Part shown: in pieces, positions 22,190 to 32,728 of the stretch
How positions within the stretch are numbered: position 1 is the first letter of the stretch
How the letters are laid out: the number at the start of each line of letters is the position of its first letter
Assembly: GCA_040877935.1 (NCBI GenBank)
Contig: JBBDNB010000057.1
Span: 22,141-86,140, forward strand
DNA: 64,000 nt
Source of the DNA: Chitinophagales bacterium
GTDB lineage: Bacteria; Bacteroidota; Bacteroidia; Chitinophagales; CAIOSU01
Direction of reading: 5' to 3'
The notes under the pieces: generated by a model
What the model was told of the DNA's origin: nothing
Databases searched by the model: none
Seen by the model: the letters and a program-made list of their open reading frames with translations, nothing else
Translations under genes and position numbers: made by a program

Positions 22190-24272
22190 AAAAGAAATAG
22201 TAGTAAGGGTTTACCTTGTTTTTGCACTGGTGATTTTGGCCGCTGGGTCTATTTCATTCCAGGTACTGAAAATCCAGGTCAAAGAAGGACCCTACTGGAT
22301 CAGTCTGGCGGATAGCCTTACGACCCAATATGTTTCTATTGAGGCCGAACGAGGAAATTTGCTCACCGAAAACGGGGGCTTGCTCGCTACTTCATTGCCC
22401 TATTTTGAAGTGCGCGTTGACTGGAAATCCCCGGCAATGAGTGATGAAATTTTTCAGGAAAGCCTTGACTCTCTGAGTTTATTAATGGCACATTTTCAGG
22501 GCAAGTCCAAACAAGAAGTGAAAAGAAGCATTTTAAATGCCCGGAAAAATGGCAATCGCTATTATTTGCTGGCAAAAAACCTGGCATATCCTGAATTGCA
22601 GCAAATAAAATCCTGGCCGCTGTTTAATCTTGGAAGATACAAAGGCGGACTGATCGTATTGCGCAGAAATAAACGGGTCAATCCATACAAAATGTTGGCG
22701 CACAGGACAATCGGGTATGTAAGAGAAGATATTCTACCAGTGGGACTTGAAGGCAGTTTTGATGAATACCTCACCGGAATAAAAGGAAAAAGACTGATGC
22801 AAAAAATTGCTGGAGGTACTTGGATTCCTGTGAATGAAAAAGAAGAAATCAGTCCGCAAAATGGCAAAGACGTAGTAACCACCATTGATATCAATTTGCA
22901 GGATGTAGTGGAAAATGCCTTGTTAAAAGCCATCAAAAAACACAAAGCCGATCATGGAACTGCTGTTTTAATGGAGGTGAAAACAGGAAAGATCAGGGCT
23001 ATTGCAAATATCGGGGCTTTTGAAAATGGCAACTATTGGGAGAAATACAATTATGCAGTAGGAGAGGCGCGTGAACCGGGTTCTACTTTCAAAACAGCTT
23101 CCATGATTGCCTTGCTGGAAGACGGCTATGTTGAACTTACAGATAGTATAGACCTCAATGGAGGGGCAATGGATTTTTATGATAAAACCATGCGCGATTC
23201 GGAGGAGCACGAATTGCACAAAGTCACCGTAAAACACGCTTTTGAAATTTCCTCTAATGTGGGTATTTCCAAATTGATCGATCAACACTATAACCACCAG
23301 CCGGAAAAATTTATAGCACATCTCAAAAGAATGGGGCTTACAGAGCTTACCGGTATTGAGATCAAGGGAGAAGCCAAGCCCTATATTAAAGAGGCCAGCA
23401 GTAAAGAATGGACAGGGATTACTTTGCCCTGGATGGCAGTTGGGTATGAATTGACACTAACTCCTTTGCAAATTCTCAATTTCTACAATGCACTGGCGAA
23501 TGATGGTTTACATGTAAAACCCAGCCTTGTTAGTGCTGTGCAAGAATATGGCAAGGATCTGAAAAATTTTAAAACAGAAGAAGAAAACAGGCGCATTTGC
23601 TCAAAAGCTACTTTGAAAAAGATCAGAAAATTGATGGAAGGAGTAGTAGAAAATGGCACAGCTGAGCATTTACAATCCCCTCATTACAAAATGGCTGGAA
23701 AAACCGGCACAGCATTAATCGCTGAAGCCAATCGCGGGTACAATAAGGTTTATCAAGCCTCTTTTGTAGGTTATTTTCCCGCTGACGAACCTGTTTATTC
23801 CTGCATTGTGTCAATAGCAGAACCTCAAATGGGAGTGTATTACGGTGGATGGGTTGCAGGGCCTGTTTTTAAGGAAGTAGCAGATAAAATTTATTCCAGT
23901 TCAATTGATCTGCATGAGAAAATTAATCGCGAAGAAAAATTCCTTGCAGGCTATCGTCCCGGCACAAAAGATGGACACAGAATGGATACCGAGCAGATAT
24001 ACAAATGGCTGGAAGTGAGCAGTCAAATCAATACCCAGAGCGAATGGATGCAGTGTGTCAATCAGCGTGAAGGCGTGGTATTAAATTCCAAAGAAATGGA
24101 AAGTGATGTAATCCCAGATGTGCGGGGCATGGGCCTCAGGGATGCAATTTATCTGCTTGAAAATCTGGGTTTGGAAGTAAAAGTACAAGGCAGGGGAAGA
24201 GTTTATTATCAGTCGGTGCGCTATGGTACACCCATTACCCAGGGCCGTGAAATAGTTTTGAAATTAACCTAA
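22179..24272 (+). CDS. ftsI: Division transpeptidase FtsI (PBP3) with PASTA domain
   Basis: This 697-residue septal class B penicillin-binding protein has an N-terminal membrane anchor (about 9-30) and a pedestal domain. The transpeptidase domain shows S302-TFK, S358-SN and K508-TGT. A C-terminal PASTA domain (VIPDVRGMGLRDAIYLLENL, about 640-697) is present, as is usual in Bacteroidota FtsI. The start is a GTG at 22179 preceded by GAGAAAG and overlapping ftsL. It works with FtsW, encoded four genes downstream. Its TAA overlaps the murE start. Confidence 0.96.
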   Translation: MNTKKEIVVRVYLVFALVILAAGSISFQVLKIQVKEGPYWISLADSLTTQYVSIEAERGNLLTENGGLLATSLPYFEVRVDWKSPAMSDEIFQESLDSLSLLMAHFQGKSKQEVKRSILNARKNGNRYYLLAKNLAYPELQQIKSWPLFNLGRYKGGLIVLRRNKRVNPYKMLAHRTIGYVREDILPVGLEGSFDEYLTGIKGKRLMQKIAGGTWIPVNEKEEISPQNGKDVVTTIDINLQDVVENALLKAIKKHKADHGTAVLMEVKTGKIRAIANIGAFENGNYWEKYNYAVGEAREPGSTFKTASMIALLEDGYVELTDSIDLNGGAMDFYDKTMRDSEEHELHKVTVKHAFEISSNVGISKLIDQHYNHQPEKFIAHLKRMGLTELTGIEIKGEAKPYIKEASSKEWTGITLPWMAVGYELTLTPLQILNFYNALANDGLHVKPSLVSAVQEYGKDLKNFKTEEENRRICSKATLKKIRKLMEGVVENGTAEHLQSPHYKMAGKTGTALIAEANRGYNKVYQASFVGYFPADEPVYSCIVSIAEPQMGVYYGGWVAGPVFKEVADKIYSSSIDLHEKINREEKFLAGYRPGTKDGHRMDTEQIYKWLEVSSQINTQSEWMQCVNQREGVVLNSKEMESDVIPDVRGMGLRDAIYLLENLGLEVKVQGRGRVYYQSVRYGTPITQGREIVLKLT

Positions 24273-25738
24273 TGGCAACATTAAAAGACATATTGTACAA
24301 AGTGCCCTTAAAAGCAGTTAAAGGGGATACTTATAAGGAGGTTTCAGGAATTCATTTTGATTCCAGGAAAATCCAGAAGGGGCAGCTATTTGTTGCGGTA
24401 AAAGGTACACAAACAGATGGGCATCAATTTATTTCTGCAGCAATTGACAACGGTGCTGTTGCTGTAATCTGTGAAGAAATGCCTGTTCAGTTGAATCCTG
24501 ACGTAAGCTACCTGGAGGTGGAAAATGCCTCTAAAAGCCTTGCTATTGTTGCGGCAAATTATTACGACAATCCATCTGAGCAGCTCAAGCTTGTAGGCAT
24601 TACCGGTACCAACGGAAAGACAACTGTGGCTACTTTGCTCTATCAATTGTTTTCCGATCTTGGAAACAAATGCGGTTTGCTCTCAACCGTACGCATTTTA
24701 ATTGCCGATAAAGAATTAGACGCCACCCATACCACACCTGATGCGCTGAGCATTCAAAAAGTCCTCCGGGAAATGGTGGATACAGGTTGTACTTATTGTT
24801 TTATGGAGACGAGTTCTCATGCCATTGTGCAAAATAGAACATACAAGCTCGATTTTGATGCAGCCGTTTTTACCAATATTTCCCATGATCACCTCGATTA
24901 CCATGAAACATTTGCCAATTATATAAAAGCCAAAAAGCAGCTTTTTGACGATTTGCCGGCTGATGCTTTTGCTATTGTCAACAGGGATGACAAACGCCAT
25001 GAAGTAATGCTGCAAAATACAGCCGCCCACAAAGTGACTTTTGCACTACACAGCCCAGCTGACTTTCACCTGCGTATGCTTGAAAACACATTCACCGGGT
25101 TGCTTTTGGATATCGATGGTACTGAATTCCACTCGCTTTTGGTGGGTGAATTCAATGCCTATAATTTGCTCAGTGCCTATGCCACTGCAGTATCTCTTGG
25201 AATTTCTAAGACCGAGGCACTCACTGCTCTGAGCAAATTGCGTCCTGCCGATGGTCGCTTCGAATATATGCTTTCCCCCGAGAATGGCATTATAGGAATT
25301 GTGGATTATGCCCATACGCCCGATGCGCTTAAAAAAGTGCTTGAAACCATCAATAAAGTGCGAACCCGCAATGAGCAGCTCATCACTCTAGTTGGTTGCG
25401 GAGGCAATCGAGACAAATCAAAAAGGCCGATGATGGCTAAAATAGCAGCCATGCTCAGCGATAAGGTTTTGCTCACTTCCGATAATCCGCGCGATGAAGA
25501 CCCCGAAGCCATTCTTGCCGATATGCAAAAAGGTGTGACGGCTGAAAACAAAGGAAAAACATTGAAAATAAGCGACCGCAGAGAAGCCATTAAAACGGCT
25601 GTGCAATTGGCTAAAAGAGGAGATATTATTCTGGTTGCAGGAAAGGGACATGAAAAATACCAGGAAATAAAAGGCAAGCGCATCCACTTTGATGACAAAG
25701 CCATATTACAGGAATCACTTAAAATGCTACAAGGCTGA
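24272..25738 (+). CDS. murE: UDP-MurNAc-L-Ala-D-Glu:meso-diaminopimelate ligase MurE
   Basis: This 488-residue cytosolic ligase adds the third amino acid to the peptidoglycan precursor. The ATP loop is [10 protein letters not shown] (109-118). The D404-N-P-R407 motif marks specificity for meso-diaminopimelate instead of lysine. The C-terminal ligase domain carries [11 protein letters not shown]. It overlaps both neighbours by one base. The DNPR motif indicates a Gram-negative type stem peptide in this organism. Confidence 0.97.
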   Translation: MATLKDILYKVPLKAVKGDTYKEVSGIHFDSRKIQKGQLFVAVKGTQTDGHQFISAAIDNGAVAVICEEMPVQLNPDVSYLEVENASKSLAIVAANYYDNPSEQLKLVGITGTNGKTTVATLLYQLFSDLGNKCGLLSTVRILIADKELDATHTTPDALSIQKVLREMVDTGCTYCFMETSSHAIVQNRTYKLDFDAAVFTNISHDHLDYHETFANYIKAKKQLFDDLPADAFAIVNRDDKRHEVMLQNTAAHKVTFALHSPADFHLRMLENTFTGLLLDIDGTEFHSLLVGEFNAYNLLSAYATAVSLGISKTEALTALSKLRPADGRFEYMLSPENGIIGIVDYAHTPDALKKVLETINKVRTRNEQLITLVGCGGNRDKSKRPMMAKIAAMLSDKVLLTSDNPRDEDPEAILADMQKGVTAENKGKTLKISDRREAIKTAVQLAKRGDIILVAGKGHEKYQEIKGKRIHFDDKAILQESLKMLQG

Positions 25739-26994
25739 TGCTGTTCTATCTATTCGACTATATCAATCTCAATTATGATTTTCCCGGGGTGGGATTGTTT
25801 CAGTACATCTCTTTCAGAGCTGCATTGGCCATTATTACTTCCTTGCTGATCTCACTGATATTTGGTGGTAAGATAATAGATATGCTGCGAAAAATGCAGG
25901 TTGGTGAATCGGTGCGCGATCTGGGGTTAAAAGGGCAAATGGAAAAACAGGGTACCCCAACTATGGGCGGTTTGCTGATACTTGCGGCTGTGCTCATTCC
26001 CACATTGCTTTTTGCCAAACTCGATAATATTTACATCCTGCTTATGATCCTGGTCACTGTATGGATGGGCGCTATCGGTTTTTTGGACGATTACATCAAA
26101 GTATTTAAAAAGAATAAAAAAGGATTGGCCGGAAAATTCAAAGTCATTGGCCAGATAGGCTTGGGGCTGATTGTCGGGACAACACTATTCTTCCACGATG
26201 ATGTGGTGGTAAGGGAAAATATCTCCAAAAGCGAAATCAAACAGAATATTGAAGAAGTGGAGTTGGAAAGTGTTATTGACGAACAGGGCAACACCTATTT
26301 TGTGGTAGATGCCAAAAAACCGGTAACTACTATTCCCTTTTTCAAAAATCATGAATTTGACTATTCCGTTTTGCTGTCATTTCTGGGCGAGGGCTATCAA
26401 AAATGGGCATTTCTGATTTTTATTCCCATAGTGATTTTTATTGTCACAGCAGTTTCCAATGGCGCAAATCTAACCGATGGAATTGATGGATTGGCAACCG
26501 GCACTTCTGCCATAATAGGAGCTACGCTTGGAGTTTTCGCCTATGTATCGGGTAATATTATTTTCTCAGATTATCTGAATGTAATGTACATCCCCATGAC
26601 GGGGGAGCTTGTGATCTATTCTGCTGCATTCATTGGGGCTTGTATTGGCTTCTTGTGGTACAATGCTTACCCGGCACAGGTTTTTATGGGCGATACCGGA
26701 AGTCTGGCCATTGGTGGAATTATTGCTGCACTGGCCATTATCCTCAGAAAAGAGCTATTGATCCCACTGCTCTGCGGAATATTCCTGGTAGAAAATCTAT
26801 CAGTGATGATGCAGGTGGGCTATTTCAAATTTACCAAAAGTAAAAATGGGGAAGGTGTCCGGCTGTTCAAAATGGCGCCCCTGCACCACCATTATCAAAA
26901 ACTCGGATTTCATGAATCAAAAATTGTCAGCCGCTTCTGGATTGTAGGAATACTCCTGGCGGTATTGACAATTGTAACCTTAAAAATCAGGTAA
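25738..26994 (+). CDS. mraY: Phospho-MurNAc-pentapeptide translocase MraY
   Basis: This 418-residue polytopic inner-membrane enzyme transfers phospho-MurNAc-pentapeptide to undecaprenyl phosphate to make lipid I. Conserved loops are [33 protein letters not shown] with the catalytic aspartates, [11 protein letters not shown] and HHHYQKLG. A hydrophilic insert of about 45 residues (about 158-205, [20 protein letters not shown]...) makes it longer than the 360-residue enteric enzyme, as is common in Bacteroidota. It overlaps murE by one base, and murD follows immediately. Confidence 0.97.
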   Translation: MLFYLFDYINLNYDFPGVGLFQYISFRAALAIITSLLISLIFGGKIIDMLRKMQVGESVRDLGLKGQMEKQGTPTMGGLLILAAVLIPTLLFAKLDNIYILLMILVTVWMGAIGFLDDYIKVFKKNKKGLAGKFKVIGQIGLGLIVGTTLFFHDDVVVRENISKSEIKQNIEEVELESVIDEQGNTYFVVDAKKPVTTIPFFKNHEFDYSVLLSFLGEGYQKWAFLIFIPIVIFIVTAVSNGANLTDGIDGLATGTSAIIGATLGVFAYVSGNIIFSDYLNVMYIPMTGELVIYSAAFIGACIGFLWYNAYPAQVFMGDTGSLAIGGIIAALAIILRKELLIPLLCGIFLVENLSVMMQVGYFKFTKSKNGEGVRLFKMAPLHHHYQKLGFHESKIVSRFWIVGILLAVLTIVTLKIR

Positions 26995-28329
26995 GTGAAA
27001 GATAAGCTGATCATATTGGGAGCAGGAGAAAGCGGTGTTGGTGCTGCCCTTTTGGGCAAGCAGCAGGGCTTTGATGTCTTCCTGTCCGATTCCGGTGCGA
27101 TCAGTGAAAAATATAAAACGGAATTGAAAACGGCAGGGCTTGAATTTGAAGAAGGTCGCCACAGTTTGGGAATTATAAAATCAGCAGACCTGATTGTGAA
27201 AAGCCCAGGTATTCCCGATACAGCAGAATGTCTGACTGGAGCAAAGCAAAAAGACATTTCAATAATTTCAGAAATAGAATTTGCCAGCAGATTTACCAGT
27301 GCCAAGCTAATTGCCATTACAGGCAGCAATGGAAAAACTACATGCAGCAGCTTGACCTATGATATTTTCAAAAGAGCAGGATTAAATGTAAGCCTGGCCG
27401 GAAATATTGGGCAAAGCTTTGCCCGACAGGTTACAGAGCAGGATACGGAACATTACATCCTCGAACTCAGCAGTTTCCAGTTAGATGGAATTGTTGATTT
27501 CCATCCCTACATATCGGTAATACTCAATATTACACCTGATCATTTGGACCGCTATGATTATCAAATGAAAAATTATGCGCAGTCCAAATTCAGCATTACT
27601 AAAAACCAAACAGAGCAGGATTATTTCATTTACTGCAATGAAGACCCTGTAACGCTGGAATACCTCGAAAAAACAGAAATCAAGGCACAAAAGCTGCATT
27701 TCGGATTGAAAAAGCAGCCCGGTGCTTCAGCCTGGATAGAACAAGATCAACTTATAATTCATCATAAAAACCAGTTTAATATGCTAATCAGCGACTTATC
27801 ACTCAAAGGCAATCACAATGCCTACAATTCAATGGCATCTGGCATTCTTGCCCGAACAATCGACATTAAAAAGGAGGTGATTCGAGAAAGTTTGAGCGAT
27901 TTCAAAGGAATTCCGCATCGCCTCGAAACAGTAGCTAAAGTGGGTGGTGTAGCCTACATCAACGATTCAAAAGCAACCAATGTCAACTCGACCTGGTATG
28001 CACTGGAATGTGCTGAAGGCCCTGTGGTGTGGATTGCCGGAGGAATCGATAAAGGCAATGACTACAGTGTGCTTATTCCGCTTGTGCGAAAAAAGGTGAA
28101 AGCCATTGTTTGCCTGGGCAAAAACAACCTGGGCATTCACAATGCCTTCAGTCGCTATGTGGATATGATCGTGAATACAGAATCGGCTGTGGAAGCAGTG
28201 CGCATGGCGCAGCACCTGGCGGAAAAGAACGATACGGTATTGCTTTCTCCGGCATGTGCGAGTTTTGATCTTTTTAAAAATTATGAAGACAGGGGAAATC
28301 AATTTAAATCGGCTGTAAGAGAGCTGTAA
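26995..28329 (+). CDS. murD: UDP-MurNAc-L-alanine:D-glutamate ligase MurD
   Basis: This 444-residue cytosolic ligase adds D-glutamate to UDP-MurNAc-L-Ala. The N-terminal UDP-binding region has LIILGAGESGVGAALLG. The ATP loop is ITGSNGKTTCSS. The central domain has NITPDHLDRY, and the C-terminal domain has YINDSKATNVNSTWYAL. The start is a GTG directly after the mraY stop. It acts one step before MurE. A 10-bp gap leads to ftsW. Confidence 0.96.
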   Translation: MKDKLIILGAGESGVGAALLGKQQGFDVFLSDSGAISEKYKTELKTAGLEFEEGRHSLGIIKSADLIVKSPGIPDTAECLTGAKQKDISIISEIEFASRFTSAKLIAITGSNGKTTCSSLTYDIFKRAGLNVSLAGNIGQSFARQVTEQDTEHYILELSSFQLDGIVDFHPYISVILNITPDHLDRYDYQMKNYAQSKFSITKNQTEQDYFIYCNEDPVTLEYLEKTEIKAQKLHFGLKKQPGASAWIEQDQLIIHHKNQFNMLISDLSLKGNHNAYNSMASGILARTIDIKKEVIRESLSDFKGIPHRLETVAKVGGVAYINDSKATNVNSTWYALECAEGPVVWIAGGIDKGNDYSVLIPLVRKKVKAIVCLGKNNLGIHNAFSRYVDMIVNTESAVEAVRMAQHLAEKNDTVLLSPACASFDLFKNYEDRGNQFKSAVREL

Positions 28330-28339
28330 TCAAAACAAT

Positions 28340-29500
28340 ATGAATCGAGTACTTGAACATATCAAAGGCGACCGCGTGATCTGGGGGATTGCATTTTTGC
28401 TTTCCTTCTTTTCCATGCTTGCGGTGTACAGTTCCACGGGAACGCTAGCTTATAAATATCAGGCGGGAAATACCGAGTACTACCTTATAAAACACAGCAG
28501 TATTCTTTTTCTGGGTTTGTCTTTGATGTATGTGGCACATAAAATTCATTACAGGTATTATTCAAGAATTTCCTTGTTCCTGCTCATTTTATCAGTGCCG
28601 CTTTTGTTGATTACATTATTGATAGGTACCAACCTGAATGAAGCCCAGCGCTGGATAACACTGCCAATTATCAATCTCTCTTTTCAGACTTCTGATTTGG
28701 CAAAAATGGCCTTGATCATGTTTTTGGCCAGAACTCTGTCTAAAAGGCAGGATATGATCAAGGATTTCGGAAATGGCTTTGTGCCCCTGGTAATCCCGGT
28801 ATTTATTGTATGTGCGCTCATTGCCCCGGCTGATTTATCAACCGCAGTAATACTGTTTATCACCTCGCTGATTTTGATGTTTATGGGCAGAGTTGCAATC
28901 AAACATTTAGCATTATTGATAGGTAGTGTTGTACTCGTTGCTGCACTTGCAGTTTCGCTATTGTTTAGTTTGCCCGCTGAAGTGTTGGCTAAAACAGGTA
29001 GAGCAGCCACCTGGAAAAGCCGCCTGGTGTCTTTCAGTGATAAAGAAGCTGCGGTGCCCTACCAGGTTCAACAAGCAAAAATAGCCATAGCAAAAGGTGG
29101 AATTTTTGGAGAAGGCCCGGGAAAAAGCGGCCAGCGGAATTTTTTACCACATCCTTATTCCGATTTTATTTACGCCATTGTTTTGGAAGAATACGGTTTT
29201 ATAGGCGGCATGATCGTGCTGTGTTTATACATCATACTGCTGTTTCGAACCATTCAAATTGTAATAAACAGTCCCGGAGCTTTTGGTGCATTGCTGGCAT
29301 TGGGGCTGATGTTTAACCTGGTTATCCAGGCATTGACGAATATGGCAGTAGCTGTGAATTTATTGCCCGTAACCGGCCTCACCCTGCCATTTATAAGCAT
29401 GGGAGGTACTTCCCTGTTTTTCACGAGTATTTCGCTGGGCGTGGTATTGAGTGTAAGTAGAAATATTGAATTGACAAATAATAAAAATGTTGGAAAGTAG
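28340..29500 (+). CDS. ftsW: Septal peptidoglycan polymerase FtsW
   Basis: This 386-residue SEDS-family inner-membrane glycosyltransferase polymerises lipid II at the septum with FtsI. About ten transmembrane helices are visible. Conserved segments include the NEAQRWI loop (about 100), the GEGPGKSGQRNFLPHPYSDF periplasmic loop (about 256-275) and the C-terminal GLTLPFISMGGTS. It lies between murD and murG. The next gene starts 14 bases before its end. Confidence 0.96.
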   Translation: MNRVLEHIKGDRVIWGIAFLLSFFSMLAVYSSTGTLAYKYQAGNTEYYLIKHSSILFLGLSLMYVAHKIHYRYYSRISLFLLILSVPLLLITLLIGTNLNEAQRWITLPIINLSFQTSDLAKMALIMFLARTLSKRQDMIKDFGNGFVPLVIPVFIVCALIAPADLSTAVILFITSLILMFMGRVAIKHLALLIGSVVLVAALAVSLLFSLPAEVLAKTGRAATWKSRLVSFSDKEAAVPYQVQQAKIAIAKGGIFGEGPGKSGQRNFLPHPYSDFIYAIVLEEYGFIGGMIVLCLYIILLFRTIQIVINSPGAFGALLALGLMFNLVIQALTNMAVAVNLLPVTGLTLPFISMGGTSLFFTSISLGVVLSVSRNIELTNNKNVGK

Positions 29501-30590
29501 AGCTTTGAAAATATTGATAAGTGGAGGCGGAACCGGAGGTCACGTGTTTCCGGCAATAGCTATTGCCAAGATGTTGCAATCTGTAAACCCGGATACGCAT
29601 ATTGAGTTTGTGGGCGCTTCAGACCGAATGGAGATGCAGAAAGTGCCCGAGGCCGGTTATAAAATTCACGGCCTTTGGATCAGCGGTTTTCAAAGAGGTG
29701 CATTGCTCAAAAATTTGCTTCTGCCATTCAAGATTATTTATAGTTTGCTAAAAGCAGCTTCAATAATCAGCAATTTCAAACCCGATGTAGTGGTGGGTGT
29801 GGGCGGATTCGCCAGTGCGCCTACTTTGTATATGGCACACAGAAAAGGTATTTCAACACTGGTTCAGGAGCAGAATTCATTTGCCGGAATCACCAATAAA
29901 ATCATGGCAAAAAGAGCCGATAAATTTTGTGTGGCTTATGATGGAATGGAGCGGTTTTTTCCAAAAGATAAAATTATTAAAACAGGCAATCCTGTTCGCC
30001 AGGATATAATTGACAAAAGCATTTCCAGGGAAGAAGCACTGGAGTTTTTTGGCTTGTCGCCCGATAAAAAATGCATTCTGGTAGTAGGCGGAAGCCTGGG
30101 CGCCAAAACAATTAATGAGAGCTTTCAAAAAGGAGTGGAAATACTCGATTTTGAAAAACATCAATTGATTTGGCAAACGGGTAAATTTTATTACAATAAA
30201 CTGGAAGAGGAAGTGAGGCCGCGAACCGGTCTTGTATTGCTCGATTTTCTAAAACGCATGGATATGGCTTATGCCGCAGCAGATGTAATTGTATCAAGAG
30301 CAGGTGCCCTGGCTATTTCTGAATTAAGCCTGGTGCAAAAGCCCTGCATTTTAGTGCCTTCGCCCAATGTTGCAGAAGATCATCAGACCAAGAATGCAAA
30401 AGCACTGGTTGAAAAAGAAGCGGCCATTATGGTAAAAGATGCAAATGCAAGAGATATGCTCGTAGAGTTTGTAATCAGTTTGCTGGAAAACGAGGATTTG
30501 CAGAAAAAATTAAATGAAAATATAAAGCAGTTTGCGCTGCCCAACTCTACAAAAGATATCACAAAAGAAATCATTGAATTGGCGAAATGA
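29487..30590 (+). CDS. murG: Lipid II synthase MurG
   Basis: This 367-residue peripheral membrane glycosyltransferase adds GlcNAc to lipid I. The N-terminal loop ISGGGTGGHVFPAIAIA (about 11-27) and VVVGVGGFASAPTL fit the family. The C-terminal GGSLGAKTINE, SRAGALAISE and PSPNVAEDHQTKNA motifs also fit. The ATG at 29487 lies inside ftsW. A start a few codons later (TTG before KILISGGG) is possible, since homologues often begin just before that strand. It overlaps murC by four bases. Confidence 0.96.
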   Translation: MLESRALKILISGGGTGGHVFPAIAIAKMLQSVNPDTHIEFVGASDRMEMQKVPEAGYKIHGLWISGFQRGALLKNLLLPFKIIYSLLKAASIISNFKPDVVVGVGGFASAPTLYMAHRKGISTLVQEQNSFAGITNKIMAKRADKFCVAYDGMERFFPKDKIIKTGNPVRQDIIDKSISREEALEFFGLSPDKKCILVVGGSLGAKTINESFQKGVEILDFEKHQLIWQTGKFYYNKLEEEVRPRTGLVLLDFLKRMDMAYAAADVIVSRAGALAISELSLVQKPCILVPSPNVAEDHQTKNAKALVEKEAAIMVKDANARDMLVEFVISLLENEDLQKKLNENIKQFALPNSTKDITKEIIELAK

Positions 30591-31954
30591 ACTGGAAGGA
30601 AATACATAGCATCTATTTTGTAGGTATCGGGGGCATCGGTATGAGTGCCCTTGCGCGCTATTTTCTTTCCCATGGAAAAATAGTAGCGGGCTATGATTTA
30701 ACGGCTACTGAACTCACTACTGCATTGCAAAAAGAAGGCATTGAAATACATTTTGAAGACAATGCTGATTTGCTGCCCAATCAAATAGATTTGGTGATTT
30801 ACACTCCTGCCATTCCTTCTTCCTCAATATTAATGAAAGCCTTGAAAGAAAAAGGTTTGCCCATTTTCAAGCGCGCGCAGATTTTGGGAGAATTGAGCAA
30901 GGATAAATTTACGATTGCAGTAGCCGGTTCGCATGGAAAAACAAGCGTATCTGCCATGTTGCTGCATTTGTTGAAATCCGCTGATATAGACTGCGCTGCA
31001 CTTTTGGGTGGCATTGCTTTGAATTATCAATCCAATTATGTGGGTGGTACTTCTGATATTTTGGTGGTAGAGGCAGATGAGTACGACCGCTCATTTTTAC
31101 AATTGCACCCTGATATGGCCATCATTACCTCCATCGATACCGATCATTTGGATGTGTATGGATCCAGGGAAAATATTGTGGCAGTTTTTAAGGAATTCGC
31201 AGAAAGAATATCCAAAACGGGCACATTGATTCAGCACAAAAACGATGTTGCTTTATCGGGTTTTGAAAACAGCATTTCTTATGCCTTTTCAAACGAAAAT
31301 GGGGCACAGGTGTCCAATATTGAAAGCAGTAAAGGCAACTTGGTTTTTGACCTCCATTTGAATAAAATCAAAGTGGAAAATTGCTGCCTGGAAGCAGGTG
31401 CTTTGCACAATATAGAAAACATGTTGGCAGCAGCATTGGTAGCCGAAAAGCTGGGTGCAGATGCCTCACAAATAAGAAATGGAATAGCTAGCTACAAGGG
31501 TGTGAAAAGAAGGTTTGAGCTGATTTACCAAGACGAATCCATCACCTATATTGATGACTATGCGCACCATCCAAAAGAAATAGAAACACTCATTAAGGCG
31601 GTAAGAAAATTGTATCCCGAGGAAAAGATCACGGTATTTTTTCAGCCGCATTTATATTCCAGGACTAAGGATTTGGCATTCGATTTTGCCCAATCACTTT
31701 CGCTGGCCGATGTACAGTTTTTATTGCCCATTTATCCTGCAAGGGAAAAAGCTATTCCGGGTGTTAGCTCAGCATTAATAGCCGAAAATATGCACCGTAA
31801 AAACTGTCAAATGATTGGTATCAGTGAGATAGAAGCTGCTTTGCAAGATTGTGGGCAGGGAGTGGTTTTGTCGGTAGGAGCAGGGGATATCGACAAGCAA
31901 GTACCGGTGATCAAAGAATATTTGCAAACTCAAAAACTTTTAGAAAAAAGATGA
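30587..31954 (+). CDS. murC: UDP-MurNAc:L-alanine ligase MurC
   Basis: This 455-residue cytosolic enzyme attaches the first stem amino acid. Motifs are YFVGIGGIGMSALA at the N-terminus, the ATP loop AGSHGKTSVSAML, the EADEYDRSFL segment, ITSIDTDHLDVYG and YIDDYAHHPKEIETL. It is followed directly by ftsQ with an ATGA overlap. The absence of murB and ddl between murC and ftsQ is normal in Bacteroidota. Confidence 0.97.
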   Translation: MNWKEIHSIYFVGIGGIGMSALARYFLSHGKIVAGYDLTATELTTALQKEGIEIHFEDNADLLPNQIDLVIYTPAIPSSSILMKALKEKGLPIFKRAQILGELSKDKFTIAVAGSHGKTSVSAMLLHLLKSADIDCAALLGGIALNYQSNYVGGTSDILVVEADEYDRSFLQLHPDMAIITSIDTDHLDVYGSRENIVAVFKEFAERISKTGTLIQHKNDVALSGFENSISYAFSNENGAQVSNIESSKGNLVFDLHLNKIKVENCCLEAGALHNIENMLAAALVAEKLGADASQIRNGIASYKGVKRRFELIYQDESITYIDDYAHHPKEIETLIKAVRKLYPEEKITVFFQPHLYSRTKDLAFDFAQSLSLADVQFLLPIYPAREKAIPGVSSALIAENMHRKNCQMIGISEIEAALQDCGQGVVLSVGAGDIDKQVPVIKEYLQTQKLLEKR

Positions 31955-32724
31955 GTTTCCTGAAAAAAAATAGCATTCAGTTTGCTTTGTGGGCATTGCT
32001 CGGAATTTGTGCTGTGGTATTGCTTGGGGCAGCCATTAGCACACATCGCAGCTCAACGGTAAATGACCTGAAGATCAATATTGACTACGATAGCGGACTG
32101 TTTTTTATAAAAGAAAATGAGATACAGAATAAGATCAATGCATTAATGGAAGATTCACTGCAAAATATCACTTTGCGTGAATTGCCTGTAGCTGAAATAG
32201 AAGCAGTACTTGAAGAAAATCCATTTATAAAAAATGCAGAAGTCTATTCCAATATTGCCGGAAACCTTATTGTCAAAGTGCAGCAGCGCAATCCCGTACT
32301 TCGGGTTATCAACAAACAAGGTGTTAGCTTTTATATAGATGATAATGCTCAAACGATGCCTTTATCACCTAATTTTACTGCAAGGGTGCCTGTGGCAACG
32401 GGAAATATTGATCTGAAAATCGAGCAAAACGACACTTTGCAGCAGATGAAGCAAAAGCAATTGTTTGATTTGATCGCTTTTATTCGCTCAGAGCCCTTTT
32501 GGAATGCACAAACAGAACAGATATATGTGAATGAAAACAATGATTTTGAACTGATTCCCAAATTGGAAGACCATGTTTTCCTTTTGGGCAGTACAGAAAA
32601 TTTAGAAGCCAAATTCAGACGTATGAATATATTCTATAAAGAAGTGCTCAAAAATCAGAAATCTGATCAGTTTAAAATCATCAATGTAAAATTCAACAAT
32701 CAAATCATCTGTTCAAAAAATTAG
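31951..32724 (+). CDS. ftsQ: Division protein FtsQ/DivIB
   Basis: This 257-residue bitopic membrane protein has one N-terminal transmembrane helix (about 9-30). A periplasmic part with a POTRA-like segment follows (INIDYDSGLFFIKENEIQNK and the following ELPVAEIEAVLEENPFIKNA). It links FtsL/FtsB to the early divisome. The frame opens earlier inside murC, but ATG 31951 overlaps the murC stop (ATGA) and yields the expected short cytoplasmic N-terminus. ftsA follows after four bases. Confidence 0.88.
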   Translation: MSFLKKNSIQFALWALLGICAVVLLGAAISTHRSSTVNDLKINIDYDSGLFFIKENEIQNKINALMEDSLQNITLRELPVAEIEAVLEENPFIKNAEVYSNIAGNLIVKVQQRNPVLRVINKQGVSFYIDDNAQTMPLSPNFTARVPVATGNIDLKIEQNDTLQQMKQKQLFDLIAFIRSEPFWNAQTEQIYVNENNDFELIPKLEDHVFLLGSTENLEAKFRRMNIFYKEVLKNQKSDQFKIINVKFNNQIICSKN

Positions 32725-32728
32725 AATT